Shown piece after piece: positions 1 to 7,968 of a DNA stretch of 64,000 nt. The notes beneath the pieces were generated by a model. That model did no database searches and was not told where the DNA came from. It saw only the letters and a list, made by a program, of their open reading frames with translations. Numbering within the stretch: position 1 is the stretch's first letter; every line of letters starts with the position of its first letter. The stretch lies in the NCBI GenBank assembly GCA_913778085.1, contig CAJYXJ010000040.1, positions 124,001 to 188,000 of the forward strand. The letters are read 5' to 3'. Origin of the DNA: an uncultured Chryseobacterium sp. GTDB lineage: Bacteria; Bacteroidota; Bacteroidia; Flavobacteriales; Weeksellaceae. The translations under genes and the position numbers were made by a program.

Positions 1-155
1 CCGGAAGTTTTTCAGCAACGTTTATCAGCGGGACTGATTAAATCAATTTCTTATTTTGAATCCTCACCTTTATTAATCTATTAATAAATTAAATATCAGA
101 CAATTATATTAAAAAAATACTAACAAACCATTATCAACACCACAAAATATTATCT

Positions 156-908
156 ATGGAAAACCTACAGCTAAAGGACAAAAATGTGTTCATTACCGGA
201 GCTGCCACGGGCATAGGAAAGGCTACGGCTTTACTTTTTGCCAGGGAAGGCGCTCATATTTCCTTTATTCATTACCATGACCAGGAAGATGCAGAAGCCA
301 CAAAAAATGAAATTACGGCTTTAGGCAGAAAAGCTTTGTGCTTTGACGGAGATATCAACGATACGGAATTCTGTGAAGCAGCAGTAGCAAAAACCGTTTC
401 GGAATTCGGGGGAATCGATATTCTGATCAACAATGCCGGAACCCAGTTTCCAACGGAAAGTATTACGGATCTTGAGGAAGAGAACGTAAGGAAAACCTTT
501 AACTCCAATATCATCGGAATGATCCTGCTGACGAAAGCCGTATTTCCTTATCTGAAACAGGGCAGTTCAGTCATTAATACAACATCAGCAGTTGCTTATC
601 TCGGGCATGAGGAGCTGGTGGATTATTCGGCAACGAAAGGCGCTATCGTTTCCTTTACACGATCACTTGCTTTACAGGCGAAATCCAAAGGAATCCGCGT
701 GAACGCCATAGCGCCCGGGCCTGTAGCTACGTCGCTTACGGAAAAAACATTCGGGGAGGAAGAGGATGATTACAGCAAACCGCCCCTGGAGCGCAACGCT
801 TCCCCGGAAGAAATTGCTTCATGTTTTTTATTTTTAGCAAGCGATGCCGCTGCGCAGATGACCGGGCAGGTGCTGCATCCGAACGGAGGATTAATTGTAA
901 ACGGATAG
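156..908 (+). CDS. SDR family oxidoreductase
   Basis: A 250-residue classical short-chain dehydrogenase/reductase, likely NAD(P)(H)-dependent and cytosolic. The N-terminal Rossmann motif TGAATGIGKA (about residues 14-23), the NNAG motif (92-95) and the catalytic Ser144, Tyr157 and Lys161 are all present. The end of the protein carries the usual GQVLHPNGG segment. Length fits the family. The substrate cannot be told from sequence. It is followed after a single base by an alpha-amylase gene on the same strand, so the two are probably co-transcribed, perhaps as a stress or carbohydrate-related pair (inference). No signal peptide is visible. Confidence 0.9.
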   Translation: MENLQLKDKNVFITGAATGIGKATALLFAREGAHISFIHYHDQEDAEATKNEITALGRKALCFDGDINDTEFCEAAVAKTVSEFGGIDILINNAGTQFPTESITDLEEENVRKTFNSNIIGMILLTKAVFPYLKQGSSVINTTSAVAYLGHEELVDYSATKGAIVSFTRSLALQAKSKGIRVNAIAPGPVATSLTEKTFGEEEDDYSKPPLERNASPEEIASCFLFLASDAAAQMTGQVLHPNGGLIVNG

Positions 909-909
909 C

Positions 910-2382
910 ATGATGAACGGAGTTATGATACAATATTTCCACTGGTACCATCCCGGAGATCTGTGGAATGAATTTGCTGACCGGGCAGCCCTTTTAAAGC
1001 AACTCGGCTTCACGGCTGCATGGCTTCCTCCTGCAACCAAAGGCGACCTGGGTCTGGAAGGACGCGGATATGATCTTTATGATCCCTACGATCTGGGTGA
1101 GTTTGACCAGAAAGGCGGAATCCCCACCCGATACGGCACCAAAGAAGAATACCTTAACGCCATTGAAAAAGCCCATGAAGCCGGCATTTCAGTGTATGCC
1201 GATATCGTACTCAACCACAGGATGGGTGGTGATGAGGATGAGCTGATTACCGTTCATCAGGTGGATGAAGAAGACCGGAATAAAGTAATTTCGGAGCCGA
1301 TGGAAGTTGCTGCACGCACCCGCTTCACCTTTCCGGAAAGAAGAGGCAGATATTCGGATTTTATCTGGGACCACCGCTGTTTCAGCGGGATCGACATTGC
1401 ATGGAAAAACGGGAAGAAAATCACCGGGATCTTTAAAATCCACAACGAATACGGTACGGAATGGACGGATGACGTTAGCCATCAGCTGGGAAACTACGAC
1501 TACCTGATGGGTGCCGATGTAGAATACCGCAATCCCCACGTTATCCAGGAAATGAAAAACTGGATCCGCTGGTATTTTGAAACCACCAAAGTTGACGGAT
1601 TCCGGCTCGATGCGCTGAAACATCTTTCTTCCGATTTTTTGAAAGAATGGATCGCCTACATCAAAACAGAAGTGCATCCCGACTGCTATATCTTAGGGGA
1701 ATACTGGAAGGATGATGCAGAAAAAATAGAAACCTTTTCCGATAAGATGGATGAGCTGATCTCCTGTTTTGACGCTCCGCTGCATTATAATTTTTTCAGG
1801 GCATCGGAAGAAGGAAGCGAGTATGACCTAAGTAAGATTTTAACAGGGAGCCTTCTGGAAAAAAAGCCTCTATTTTCGGTTTCTTTCGTGGAAAACCATG
1901 ATACCCAGCAACTTCAGGCGCTGGAATCAACGGTAAAAGACTGGTTCAAACCGTTGGCGTATGCCATCATCCTGCTTTCGGAAGAGGCCTATCCGTGTAT
2001 TTTTTATCCCGATCTTTTCGGAACGGAATACACTGATACCCAAGACGGTGAAGAAGTGAAGATCATCATGCCTAAAGTTGAAATTCTTCCCGCTTTACTG
2101 AAAGCAAGGCATCAGTTTGCCTATGGGGAGCAGATCCGCTATTTCGATCATCCCGACTGCATCGCTTGGGTAAGAAAAGGCAATGAAGAGCATCCGGGAT
2201 GCGTCACGATTATTTCAAACAGCGAAGAAAGAAGTAAGGAAATTGAAATGGGAAAAGCATATGCTCACACTACATTTACAGATTTCCTTGGCTTCAGAAA
2301 GGATGAGGTCACTGCGGATGAAAACGGAAAAGCGGTTCTTAAGGTCAATGCACGATCAGTAAGTATCTGGGTTGCGATCTGA
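910..2382 (+). CDS. Alpha-amylase, GH13 family, cytoplasmic
   Basis: A 490-residue glycoside hydrolase family 13 enzyme that should cleave internal alpha-1,4 glucosidic bonds of starch or glycogen-like glucans with retention. Visible GH13 landmarks are DIVLNH (98-103), DGFRLDA with nucleophile Asp234, ILGEYW with acid/base Glu264, and FVENHD with Asp331. The start has no signal peptide, and the length and opening MIQYFHWY resemble the cytoplasmic bacterial alpha-amylase group (GH13_5-like). Two Met codons open the frame; the second, at 913, is equally possible. It follows the SDR gene by one base. The intracellular location suggests turnover of stored or imported glucan rather than secretion. 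Confidence 0.93.
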   Translation: MMNGVMIQYFHWYHPGDLWNEFADRAALLKQLGFTAAWLPPATKGDLGLEGRGYDLYDPYDLGEFDQKGGIPTRYGTKEEYLNAIEKAHEAGISVYADIVLNHRMGGDEDELITVHQVDEEDRNKVISEPMEVAARTRFTFPERRGRYSDFIWDHRCFSGIDIAWKNGKKITGIFKIHNEYGTEWTDDVSHQLGNYDYLMGADVEYRNPHVIQEMKNWIRWYFETTKVDGFRLDALKHLSSDFLKEWIAYIKTEVHPDCYILGEYWKDDAEKIETFSDKMDELISCFDAPLHYNFFRASEEGSEYDLSKILTGSLLEKKPLFSVSFVENHDTQQLQALESTVKDWFKPLAYAIILLSEEAYPCIFYPDLFGTEYTDTQDGEEVKIIMPKVEILPALLKARHQFAYGEQIRYFDHPDCIAWVRKGNEEHPGCVTIISNSEERSKEIEMGKAYAHTTFTDFLGFRKDEVTADENGKAVLKVNARSVSIWVAI

Positions 2383-2389
2383 AGCCTGA

Positions 2390-2791
2390 TCATGGATGAA
2401 TGTTGAGAAGCAGCTCTTCCATATTGCGGGTAATTTCGTTGCATGAAAAGCATGCTTTGTCTCCGTCCTGAAAAAACCACCGGCACTGTTTTCGGATCGG
2501 ACAAAAAGCTATTTCTGTATCTTCCGGAATATCCGGAATACGGATTTTTTCGGACAGGGAACATTTCAGATCCTGATCATTCCATTGGGCACAGCCTTTT
2601 TCAATACATTTCCCGGTAAAACGAAACCGCTGTTCGAGATGATCATTTGTTGCGATAAACTCTTCCGTGACGGTAAGCGGCGTGATAAACCGCACCTTGC
2701 CATCCTTATTGACAACCCCGAAAAGCTGCGCCCCCGCTTTTCCGATATAGCTGGGGCACATCTTTTTGGTGCTGTTACAATCAGCCTCCAT
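2390..2791 (-). CDS. Cysteine-rich protein of unknown function
   Basis: A 133-residue protein that I do not recognise. It has nine cysteines (positions 5, 12, 62, 67, 77, 97, 103, 114, 117), many in the second half, including a C114-x2-C117 pair and C97-x5-C103. This spacing suggests a zinc or iron-sulfur site, which is inference. There is no signal peptide. Its ATG overlaps the last 11 bases of the upstream minus-strand gene, so the two are probably translated from one message. It converges on the amylase gene, with 7 bases between the stops. Confidence 0.7.
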   Translation of the reverse strand: MEADCNSTKKMCPSYIGKAGAQLFGVVNKDGKVRFITPLTVTEEFIATNDHLEQRFRFTGKCIEKGCAQWNDQDLKCSLSEKIRIPDIPEDTEIAFCPIRKQCRWFFQDGDKACFSCNEITRNMEELLLNIHP

Positions 2792-3062
2792 AATTTTTAA
2801 TTTGAGTATGGATGTCTATAAGCTGTTTGTTGAAATCGATTCCCGGTTTGAAAATGATGATTCCCCACGGGAACCAATCCCTTACTTTTAAAGGCCTTAC
2901 CAGTTCCTTAAAGTTGCGATGGGCTTCGAATGCCTGGGTATTGTCTACTTTGGAAAGTTCGGCAAGAACCACATTCTGGATTCCGCGGTCGATGTTTTTC
3001 AGCTGTTCGTCGGTAAGGTCCACGCCTTCCAGCGAAACGAAAAATTGCTTTTTAGTTGCCAT
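2781..3062 (-). CDS. Small conserved-looking protein of unknown function
   Basis: A 93-residue soluble protein starting MATKKQFFVSLEG. The open frame extends upstream to 3140, but the stretch before 3062 is AT-rich, reads like leader DNA and contains no better start, so the Met at 3062 is chosen. The sequence is mixed alpha/beta in character, with a central helix-like part (LTDEQLKNIDRGIQ) and a hydrophobic WFPWGIIIF segment near the end. No known domain is recognised. It overlaps the Cys-rich gene downstream by 11 bases, which suggests that the two proteins act together. Confidence 0.6.
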   Translation of the reverse strand: MATKKQFFVSLEGVDLTDEQLKNIDRGIQNVVLAELSKVDNTQAFEAHRNFKELVRPLKVRDWFPWGIIIFKPGIDFNKQLIDIHTQIKNYGG

Positions 3063-3205
3063 AATTTTGGGATTTTTATTGTTTTTAACTAAAGCAAATT
3101 TCTTCTGATTAATTATAAAACCCATCAGTAAAAACAACATTTCCCTACCGTAAAAAAACGGAAATTATACCCTGATTATCAACCAATAACCTACAAAAAT
3201 CATTG

Positions 3206-3370
3206 TTATAATATTCTGTATACCGGATACTGCCTGAATGTTTTTTCTTCGAAGTAAGGTGAGTTCCGGTAGATCCAGTCCAGCTGTGCGGTGCCGTCTT
3301 CCGTAAACTTGGGGTCCGATGCTTTTTTGGCTTCGAATTTCTGTTTTAAAGTTTTATCTTTTTTCAGGAG
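3206..3370 (-). pseudogene. Detached in-frame C-terminal tail of the M14 peptidase
   Basis: Reading on past the TAA at 3371-3373 in the same frame gives 54 residues with normal coding character before a second TAA at 3206-3208. The tail starts LLKKDKTLKQKFEAKKASDP and includes WIYRNSPYFEE. Secreted M14 peptidases of this group, as I remember them, end with a similar helical tail with a WIY..SPYYE motif. This supports a single nonsense change in an otherwise intact 574-codon gene. There is no start codon to make this part a separate gene. Confidence 0.7.
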
Positions 3371-4930
3371 TTATGCTGCCGTATCCTCAAAAATATAAGC
3401 CGAATAGTATTCTTTCTGGGCTAAAATACCATCAAAGAAGTTCCAGTTGAAAAATGAATCCACGGCTTCCGGCTCCAGGGTTTCGATGAGGTATTTTACG
3501 CCTTCCTGACCGGTAGAAACCAGATAGTCGCCTGCTGAAAACAGGATCTTCTTATTCGATCGGTCAACGGTCGTTTCAGAATGCGGATAATGTCCTTCGT
3601 AAGGATTTTTAGCCGTTTTGAAATCATTGATTCTATAAGATTCTACAGTTATGCTGCTGTCTTTTTTGATCGGTGTCATCAGGATCCCGTTTCTTCTGAG
3701 CTCTTCAATCACCCTATATTGCGATTGGGGAATAACGTAATATTTCGGAATGGTAACAAATCCTGTCGGAATGGCTGTCATAAAGAGCTTGATGTTTTTC
3801 GTAAAGGGTTTGTTCCGGTCATAATACAGCCTCGGCTTTCCGGAGATTTCGCTGGGTTTATAGCTTCCTTCGTAACCTTTGAAATCCATCGTCGTATATT
3901 TCGTGGAATCTATTTTCCAACGGATCCCATAGGGTTTTCCGGCCTGGTACTGCTTCAGGTTTTCCGTTCTCAGCTGCTTTATTTTCCGATATTCTTGATC
4001 CAGGTTCTGCAAGTTTACCAGCATATATTGGTAGGTGGCATCCACCCTTTTGTCATAAGGTTTCAGCATGTGGGTTTCCGGCATCGTCGACATCGCATTA
4101 AATAAAGAAGCATATCCGGTGGAATATCTCGGCGAATCTTCAAAAGCAGCAAACCCGATGTCCGGGACATCCCCGTGGATATTGACGTACGGTGTGCTTT
4201 CATAGCCTATCTTCTTTAAATCTTCCAGGTTTTTAGCCTGATAAGTCGTATAAAAATAATTTCCGAGCACATTGCCCAGCCGTTCCTTGAACGTTGAAAT
4301 GTAGGTAAACGTATATTGGTAATCGGCACCGTTGCTGACGTGGTTATCGATGAAGACATCCGGCTTCAGCCACTGATAGATTTCCTGGAAACTCCTGGCA
4401 TTTTTCGTATCGGCTTTGATGAAATCCCTGTTCAGATCAAAATTCTGTGCATTACCCCTGAAACCGTAAGCCTCAGGCCCGTTCTGGTTGGCTCTGGAGA
4501 AAGAGCCGCGGTTGAGCATTCCGCTGACGTTATAGGCGGCGATAGCAGCTACGATAAAGTTTTGAGGCTTATTGATTTTCCCGGTGGCCAGATCCCGCAT
4601 CAGCATCATGGTGGCATCGATTCCGTCCGGCTCGCCGGGATGAATCCCGTTATTGACGAAGAGCACCGCTTTGTCTTTTCTGAGCTCTTCTATTTTCTTT
4701 TCCGGAAACGGGTTGTAAAACACGACATAAATCGGTTTCCCATTATCGTCCTCCCCTTTCTTCAGGTATTGGATGGTGCTGAAATTTTTTGCCAGATTTT
4801 GGTACCAGGCATTCATTTCTTCATAAGTCACCGTCTGGTTGCCGTTGCCTTTCTCAAAAGGAGTTTTAAAATTGTTCTGAGAAAATAAAAAAGAGGAAGC
4901 CAAAAGGAATAGAAGTACGTTCAGTTTCAT
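3371..4930 (-). CDS. Secreted M14 family zinc carboxypeptidase, C-terminus cut by an in-frame stop
   Basis: A 519-residue M14 metallopeptidase with an N-terminal signal peptide (hydrophobic residues 4-17, cleavage near FSQ). Zinc ligands are visible as HPGEP (His97, Glu100) and DNH (His197), and Glu285 in MPETHM is a candidate catalytic Glu. The enzyme should remove or trim peptide ends in the periplasm or outside the cell. The frame ends at TAA in 3371-3373 straight after EDTAA. Without that stop the same frame continues for 54 codons to 3206 with a sequence that looks like the real C-terminus. The truncated protein keeps the catalytic residues, so it may still work, but the lesion could also be a sequence error (GAA read as TAA). 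Confidence 0.88.
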   Translation of the reverse strand: MKLNVLLFLLASSFLFSQNNFKTPFEKGNGNQTVTYEEMNAWYQNLAKNFSTIQYLKKGEDDNGKPIYVVFYNPFPEKKIEELRKDKAVLFVNNGIHPGEPDGIDATMMLMRDLATGKINKPQNFIVAAIAAYNVSGMLNRGSFSRANQNGPEAYGFRGNAQNFDLNRDFIKADTKNARSFQEIYQWLKPDVFIDNHVSNGADYQYTFTYISTFKERLGNVLGNYFYTTYQAKNLEDLKKIGYESTPYVNIHGDVPDIGFAAFEDSPRYSTGYASLFNAMSTMPETHMLKPYDKRVDATYQYMLVNLQNLDQEYRKIKQLRTENLKQYQAGKPYGIRWKIDSTKYTTMDFKGYEGSYKPSEISGKPRLYYDRNKPFTKNIKLFMTAIPTGFVTIPKYYVIPQSQYRVIEELRRNGILMTPIKKDSSITVESYRINDFKTAKNPYEGHYPHSETTVDRSNKKILFSAGDYLVSTGQEGVKYLIETLEPEAVDSFFNWNFFDGILAQKEYYSAYIFEDTAA

Positions 4931-4983
4931 TGATGCATGTTTGAGGCTTCAAAAGTACTTAAAGTTTTGGAAATGGGTTTGGG

Positions 4984-5014
4984 CTGGAAGAGGGAAGCTT
5001 GATGCCGGAAGTTT
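4984..5014. repeat. Dispersed 31-bp intergenic repeat, copy 1
   Basis: This 31-base purine-rich element begins ctggaagagggaag and ends ccggaagttt. It recurs at 37849-37879 with two mismatches, also in a gap between genes. The very start of the window (ccggaagttt at 1-10) could be the end of a third copy. Function is unknown; it behaves like a small dispersed repeat. Confidence 0.6.
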
Positions 5015-5037
5015 GGATGTGCTATTTACCACCCCGT

Positions 5038-5075
5038 CTCCGGCTAAAGCCGGAGCCACCCCTCCGGCGGAGGGG
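5038..5075. repeat. Two adjacent GC-rich palindromes
   Basis: Two perfect inverted repeats sit 3 bases apart in an AT-rich gap. The first (5038-5055) has arms CTCCGGCT/AGCCGGAG around AA. The second (5059-5075) has arms CCCCTCCG/CGGAGGGG around a single G. Their GC content stands out from the surroundings, which is typical of REP-like elements. They could also form hairpins in the 3' end of any message reading through from either side. Confidence 0.6.
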
Positions 5076-5153
5076 AATTGCGATTAAGTTCTGAAATTCA
5101 GTTCTTAAAGTTATAAAAATCAGGTCTCATCTCAATCGTTATGTGAAAGAATG

Positions 5154-5906
5154 CTATTTTACAGGTTTGATCTGATCTTTATTCCTTCCTTTTTCATTCG
5201 GATATAAAGACGGAAGTGGATCGCTCTGCCAGAATGCTTTGGTATCAACATCCATAATGGTGAGAGATCCGGTAAAGGCCGCTCCGGTGTCCAGGTTCCA
5301 GATATTTGCCTTGTTCACTGGCTCTTTGCTGCCTAGATGCAGAGTCGGCGTATGGCCGATAAATATTTCGTTGTACAAAAGCAGCCTTTTAGGATAAAGT
5401 TCAGAGCTTTTCGACAACTTTTTGTCCATCGCTACAGCTGTTTCCCAAAGCGTCCGGTCCCAACGGTAATTGCTGGAATAGACTTCTTTATCAGGCCCAT
5501 GCATGGAAGAATAGCCGGCATGGATAAACAGCCGGTTTTCCGCATCCACATGATAATTTTTCATCCGCTGGAAAAATTCCAGGTGCATTTCCAGTTCATC
5601 CAAAGTATAATCTTTATAGCTTTCTACCGTACTTTTTCCACCGTTGGACAGCCAGACGTCTTCACTTTTCCCGAAAGAGAGCCAGTCTTCGCACCAGGCA
5701 TCGTGGTTGCCTTTGATGAAGATACATTCCTGCTTCTCAGACAATTCGATTAAAAACCGGATCACCCGGGAAGACTCGCTCCAGCCGTCAACATAATCGC
5801 CCAGGAAAATTAGGGTGTCATTTTCTGTCACCCCCGCTTTATCCAAAACTTGTTCCAAGGCTTTAAAACCTCCGTGAATATCGCCAATGGCTAATGTTCT
5901 TTTCAT
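5154..5906 (-). CDS. Metallophosphoesterase (calcineurin-like Ser/Thr phosphatase or ApaH-like)
   Basis: A 250-residue cytosolic phosphoesterase with the family's metal-binding blocks GDIHGG (8-13), GDYVDG (36-41), GNHD (66-69) and downstream His residues (HAGYSSMHG and GHTPT). Related proteins are protein phosphatases or dinucleoside polyphosphate hydrolases (ApaH/PrpE-like); sequence alone does not decide between these. It is the last gene of the minus-strand ADP-ribose island and starts 3 bases after the stop of the small gene before it. A role in removing phosphate from a product of the neighbouring enzymes, such as the cyclic phosphate made by KptA, is only a guess. Confidence 0.87.
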   Translation of the reverse strand: MKRTLAIGDIHGGFKALEQVLDKAGVTENDTLIFLGDYVDGWSESSRVIRFLIELSEKQECIFIKGNHDAWCEDWLSFGKSEDVWLSNGGKSTVESYKDYTLDELEMHLEFFQRMKNYHVDAENRLFIHAGYSSMHGPDKEVYSSNYRWDRTLWETAVAMDKKLSKSSELYPKRLLLYNEIFIGHTPTLHLGSKEPVNKANIWNLDTGAAFTGSLTIMDVDTKAFWQSDPLPSLYPNEKGRNKDQIKPVK

Positions 5907-5909
5907 TTA

Positions 5910-6239
5910 TTATCTCCAAACATTAAATTTGTACCTGATAAAATTCCGAGAGCAAAATCTTTTGATTTTTTGGACACCGTCTTCTCCGGAAAATTTTTTA
6001 ATAAAGAAATCTTTTAAATCATCAAAAGAGGTCAGCCTCTTCAGTAATTTAAATTTTATAGTGTTGATTTTATTGATTTCCAAATAATATTCATAATCAA
6101 AATCTCCGGTAATTTCTTTAATTATGCTTCCATATTCACAACCGTAAATTATAATTTTACTATCAATTGAAACCGTAATTACAATATTCAGATTCTCTGT
6201 CTTTAAGCAGTATAATTCGAATACCAACTTATTTTTCAT
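5910..6239 (-). CDS. Small protein of unknown function between KptA and phosphoesterase
   Basis: A 109-residue basic, Ile/Lys/Phe-rich protein with no recognised domain, no signal peptide and no membrane span. Its ATG shares a base with the stop of kptA (6239), and it ends 3 bases before the phosphoesterase start. It is therefore locked into the operon and very likely translated. The base composition is more AT-rich than its neighbours, which may point to later acquisition. It may be a small partner protein, but nothing in the sequence shows what it binds. Confidence 0.6.
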   Translation of the reverse strand: MKNKLVFELYCLKTENLNIVITVSIDSKIIIYGCEYGSIIKEITGDFDYEYYLEINKINTIKFKLLKRLTSFDDLKDFFIKKFSGEDGVQKIKRFCSRNFIRYKFNVWR

Positions 6240-6781
6240 TATCTCAAAATATATTTTGCGTCTACAAAATCCGTCAGCCAGACGTTGTTTTCGGAAAGAT
6301 AGAACGGGATTCCGGCTTCATGCATTTTTCCTGTTTCTATGGTTAAAATCACAGGTTTTCCATGGCGCATTCCGACTTTGGTAGCGGTATCTTTATCCTT
6401 GCTTAAATGAACGTGCTGGCGGCTTTTTTTCTCAATCCCGTTTTCCAAGATGGACGGAATGTTTGCTTCGGCGGTTCCGTGGTAAAGGAATTCAGGCGGC
6501 TGCTGCGGATGTAAAGCCAGATCAATATCGATCGAGTGGCCCTGATTGGCCCTGATCCTTGTTTTATCTTTATTGAAAATAAACCGTTTCTTGTCGTTGG
6601 TTTTCACCATTTCAATTAATTCTTCCAGTGTAAAGCTTCTTTCGTGCTTTGCGCATTTCTCCATCAGCTCATCCACTGCCGCCCAGCCGTTTTCATCCAG
6701 GGTCAGGTTGATTGCTTCAGGTTTGTGTCTCAGAACCAGGCTTAGAAATTTGCTGATTCTTTTTTTATGTTGTTCGTTCAT
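6239..6781 (-). CDS. kptA: RNA 2'-phosphotransferase, Tpt1/KptA family
   Basis: A 180-residue Tpt1/KptA homologue. These enzymes move an internal RNA 2'-phosphate to NAD+, releasing nicotinamide and ADP-ribose 1"-2" cyclic phosphate; some also place ADP-ribose on nucleic acid 5' phosphates. Family blocks seen are FLSLVLRHKPE with Arg18-His19, IRANQGHS (76-83), YHGT (100-103) and RQHVHLS (121-127). Length is normal. Bacteria have no obvious tRNA-splicing substrate for it. Its place among macrodomain proteins and ADP-ribosylhydrolases suggests that its ADP-ribose product, or ADP-ribosylated nucleic acid, is the shared substrate. It overlaps its neighbours by 1 base downstream and 4 bases upstream. 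Confidence 0.95.
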   Translation of the reverse strand: MNEQHKKRISKFLSLVLRHKPEAINLTLDENGWAAVDELMEKCAKHERSFTLEELIEMVKTNDKKRFIFNKDKTRIRANQGHSIDIDLALHPQQPPEFLYHGTAEANIPSILENGIEKKSRQHVHLSKDKDTATKVGMRHGKPVILTIETGKMHEAGIPFYLSENNVWLTDFVDAKYILR

Positions 6782-7968
6782 CGCGTATTTGTTAATTTGT
6801 CCATTATTTTTCTTACATTAAAATAATCCTGTTTTAACATTTCAAAAGTTTCCTTTTCATCATCATTTAGTCTTGCAAGAACAGCTTTCTGCTGGTAATA
6901 AAATTCATAAAAATTACCCTTATCATGATCTGATTTACGTTCCAGATCAAGGTATTTTTCAATTTCTTCATTACTGAAGTTGTATGAAAGCATCATAATT
7001 TTAATATCTGAAATCCACAAAGAATCGGCATTGGTCTCGGTCTTTAACTGCTCCCGGATTTCATTTATCTTTTCTTTGTTCTCTCTGGTAGTTATACAAT
7101 GATTCAGTTTTCTCCACAGCAAGTCATATATGATTCCTTCTCCAAATTCTCCATGGTTAAAAAAAATATGAGACTTATAGTTTTCCAGATCCTTGTAAAA
7201 CTCCTGATTATCATTTCCATAAAAAAATATATTACGCAAATACATTCCAAGCCCAAAATGAAAATCAGAATCTCCTTTCAAGAAATCAAGCCTTGCTGCA
7301 CAGGATATATTTTTTACATGATTGAGATTTCCTAGGCTTAAATCTTTTTCGATCAAATAATCTACAGCTTCTTCGACCGTATTTACTTTTTTTGTTTCAT
7401 CCTTTATTCTTTCCGCAGAGATGGCTTCTTCTGCAAGTGTTTTTTCAATCTGTTGCCGTACTTCTTCATCGGTAAAGTTCTTTGGTTCCTGATACTCTTC
7501 CGCATCTGTTTTAAGAAAATCAGGCGGAATGATTTCTCTAGAATGGGTCTCAAGAAAAATTTCCATTCTACGCTTGAAAAAATACATTTCCTCGTCGATA
7601 ATTGTTTTTACTTCGGCGCAATCTTCATTTCGAAAATCCTTTCCGAAAACATCTTCCAATTTAATTTTATCAGACAACGAAGAATTAATTGTCTCGGTAA
7701 TGGCCTGTGAAAATCTTCCAAATTCAGTTAGGTTTTCTGCTGAATCAGAATCTCTGTATTCAGTAAAACGGTCCGTATCGCATTCTACTTTTGCCGTAAT
7801 AAAAATACCGTTTGAATCATCTTTTACTTTTTCCGCATATTGAATTATTTGTTCCCTTGTAAGAGTAAATGGTATTTTATTGAAAGGCAGTTCGGTAAAA
7901 CTGTTTTCAGCAAGAAATTGGAGATCTTTCAAGATAAGCAAAATATAAAACGTTCCCGTCTTTTTCAT
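6778..7968 (-). CDS. Large unknown protein with a DUF6794-like segment
   Basis: A 396-residue acidic cytosolic protein. The middle part (about 200-270) reads TVEEAVDYLIEKDLS followed later by FHFGLGMYLRNIFFYGN. This pattern matches my memory of the DUF6794 domain, whose function is unknown. The flanks are helix-rich and charged, with no catalytic motif that I can name. It overlaps the ADP-ribosylglycohydrolase upstream and kptA downstream by 4 bases each, so it is translationally coupled to both. It could be a scaffold or substrate-recruiting subunit (inference). Confidence 0.75.
   Translation of the reverse strand: MKKTGTFYILLILKDLQFLAENSFTELPFNKIPFTLTREQIIQYAEKVKDDSNGIFITAKVECDTDRFTEYRDSDSAENLTEFGRFSQAITETINSSLSDKIKLEDVFGKDFRNEDCAEVKTIIDEEMYFFKRRMEIFLETHSREIIPPDFLKTDAEEYQEPKNFTDEEVRQQIEKTLAEEAISAERIKDETKKVNTVEEAVDYLIEKDLSLGNLNHVKNISCAARLDFLKGDSDFHFGLGMYLRNIFFYGNDNQEFYKDLENYKSHIFFNHGEFGEGIIYDLLWRKLNHCITTRENKEKINEIREQLKTETNADSLWISDIKIMMLSYNFSNEEIEKYLDLERKSDHDKGNFYEFYYQQKAVLARLNDDEKETFEMLKQDYFNVRKIMDKLTNTR

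Noticed and set aside
1-84. Open frame from the window edge ending at TAA near 84, possibly the tail of an upstream gene
   Set aside because: Only 27 codons, no recognisable motif, and the region overlaps the possible end of a dispersed repeat; not enough to call a gene.
3581-4888. Plus-strand open frames opposite the M14 peptidase (3581-4105 and 4316-4888)
   Set aside because: They lie fully antisense to a well-supported gene and show no family motif; shadow frames.
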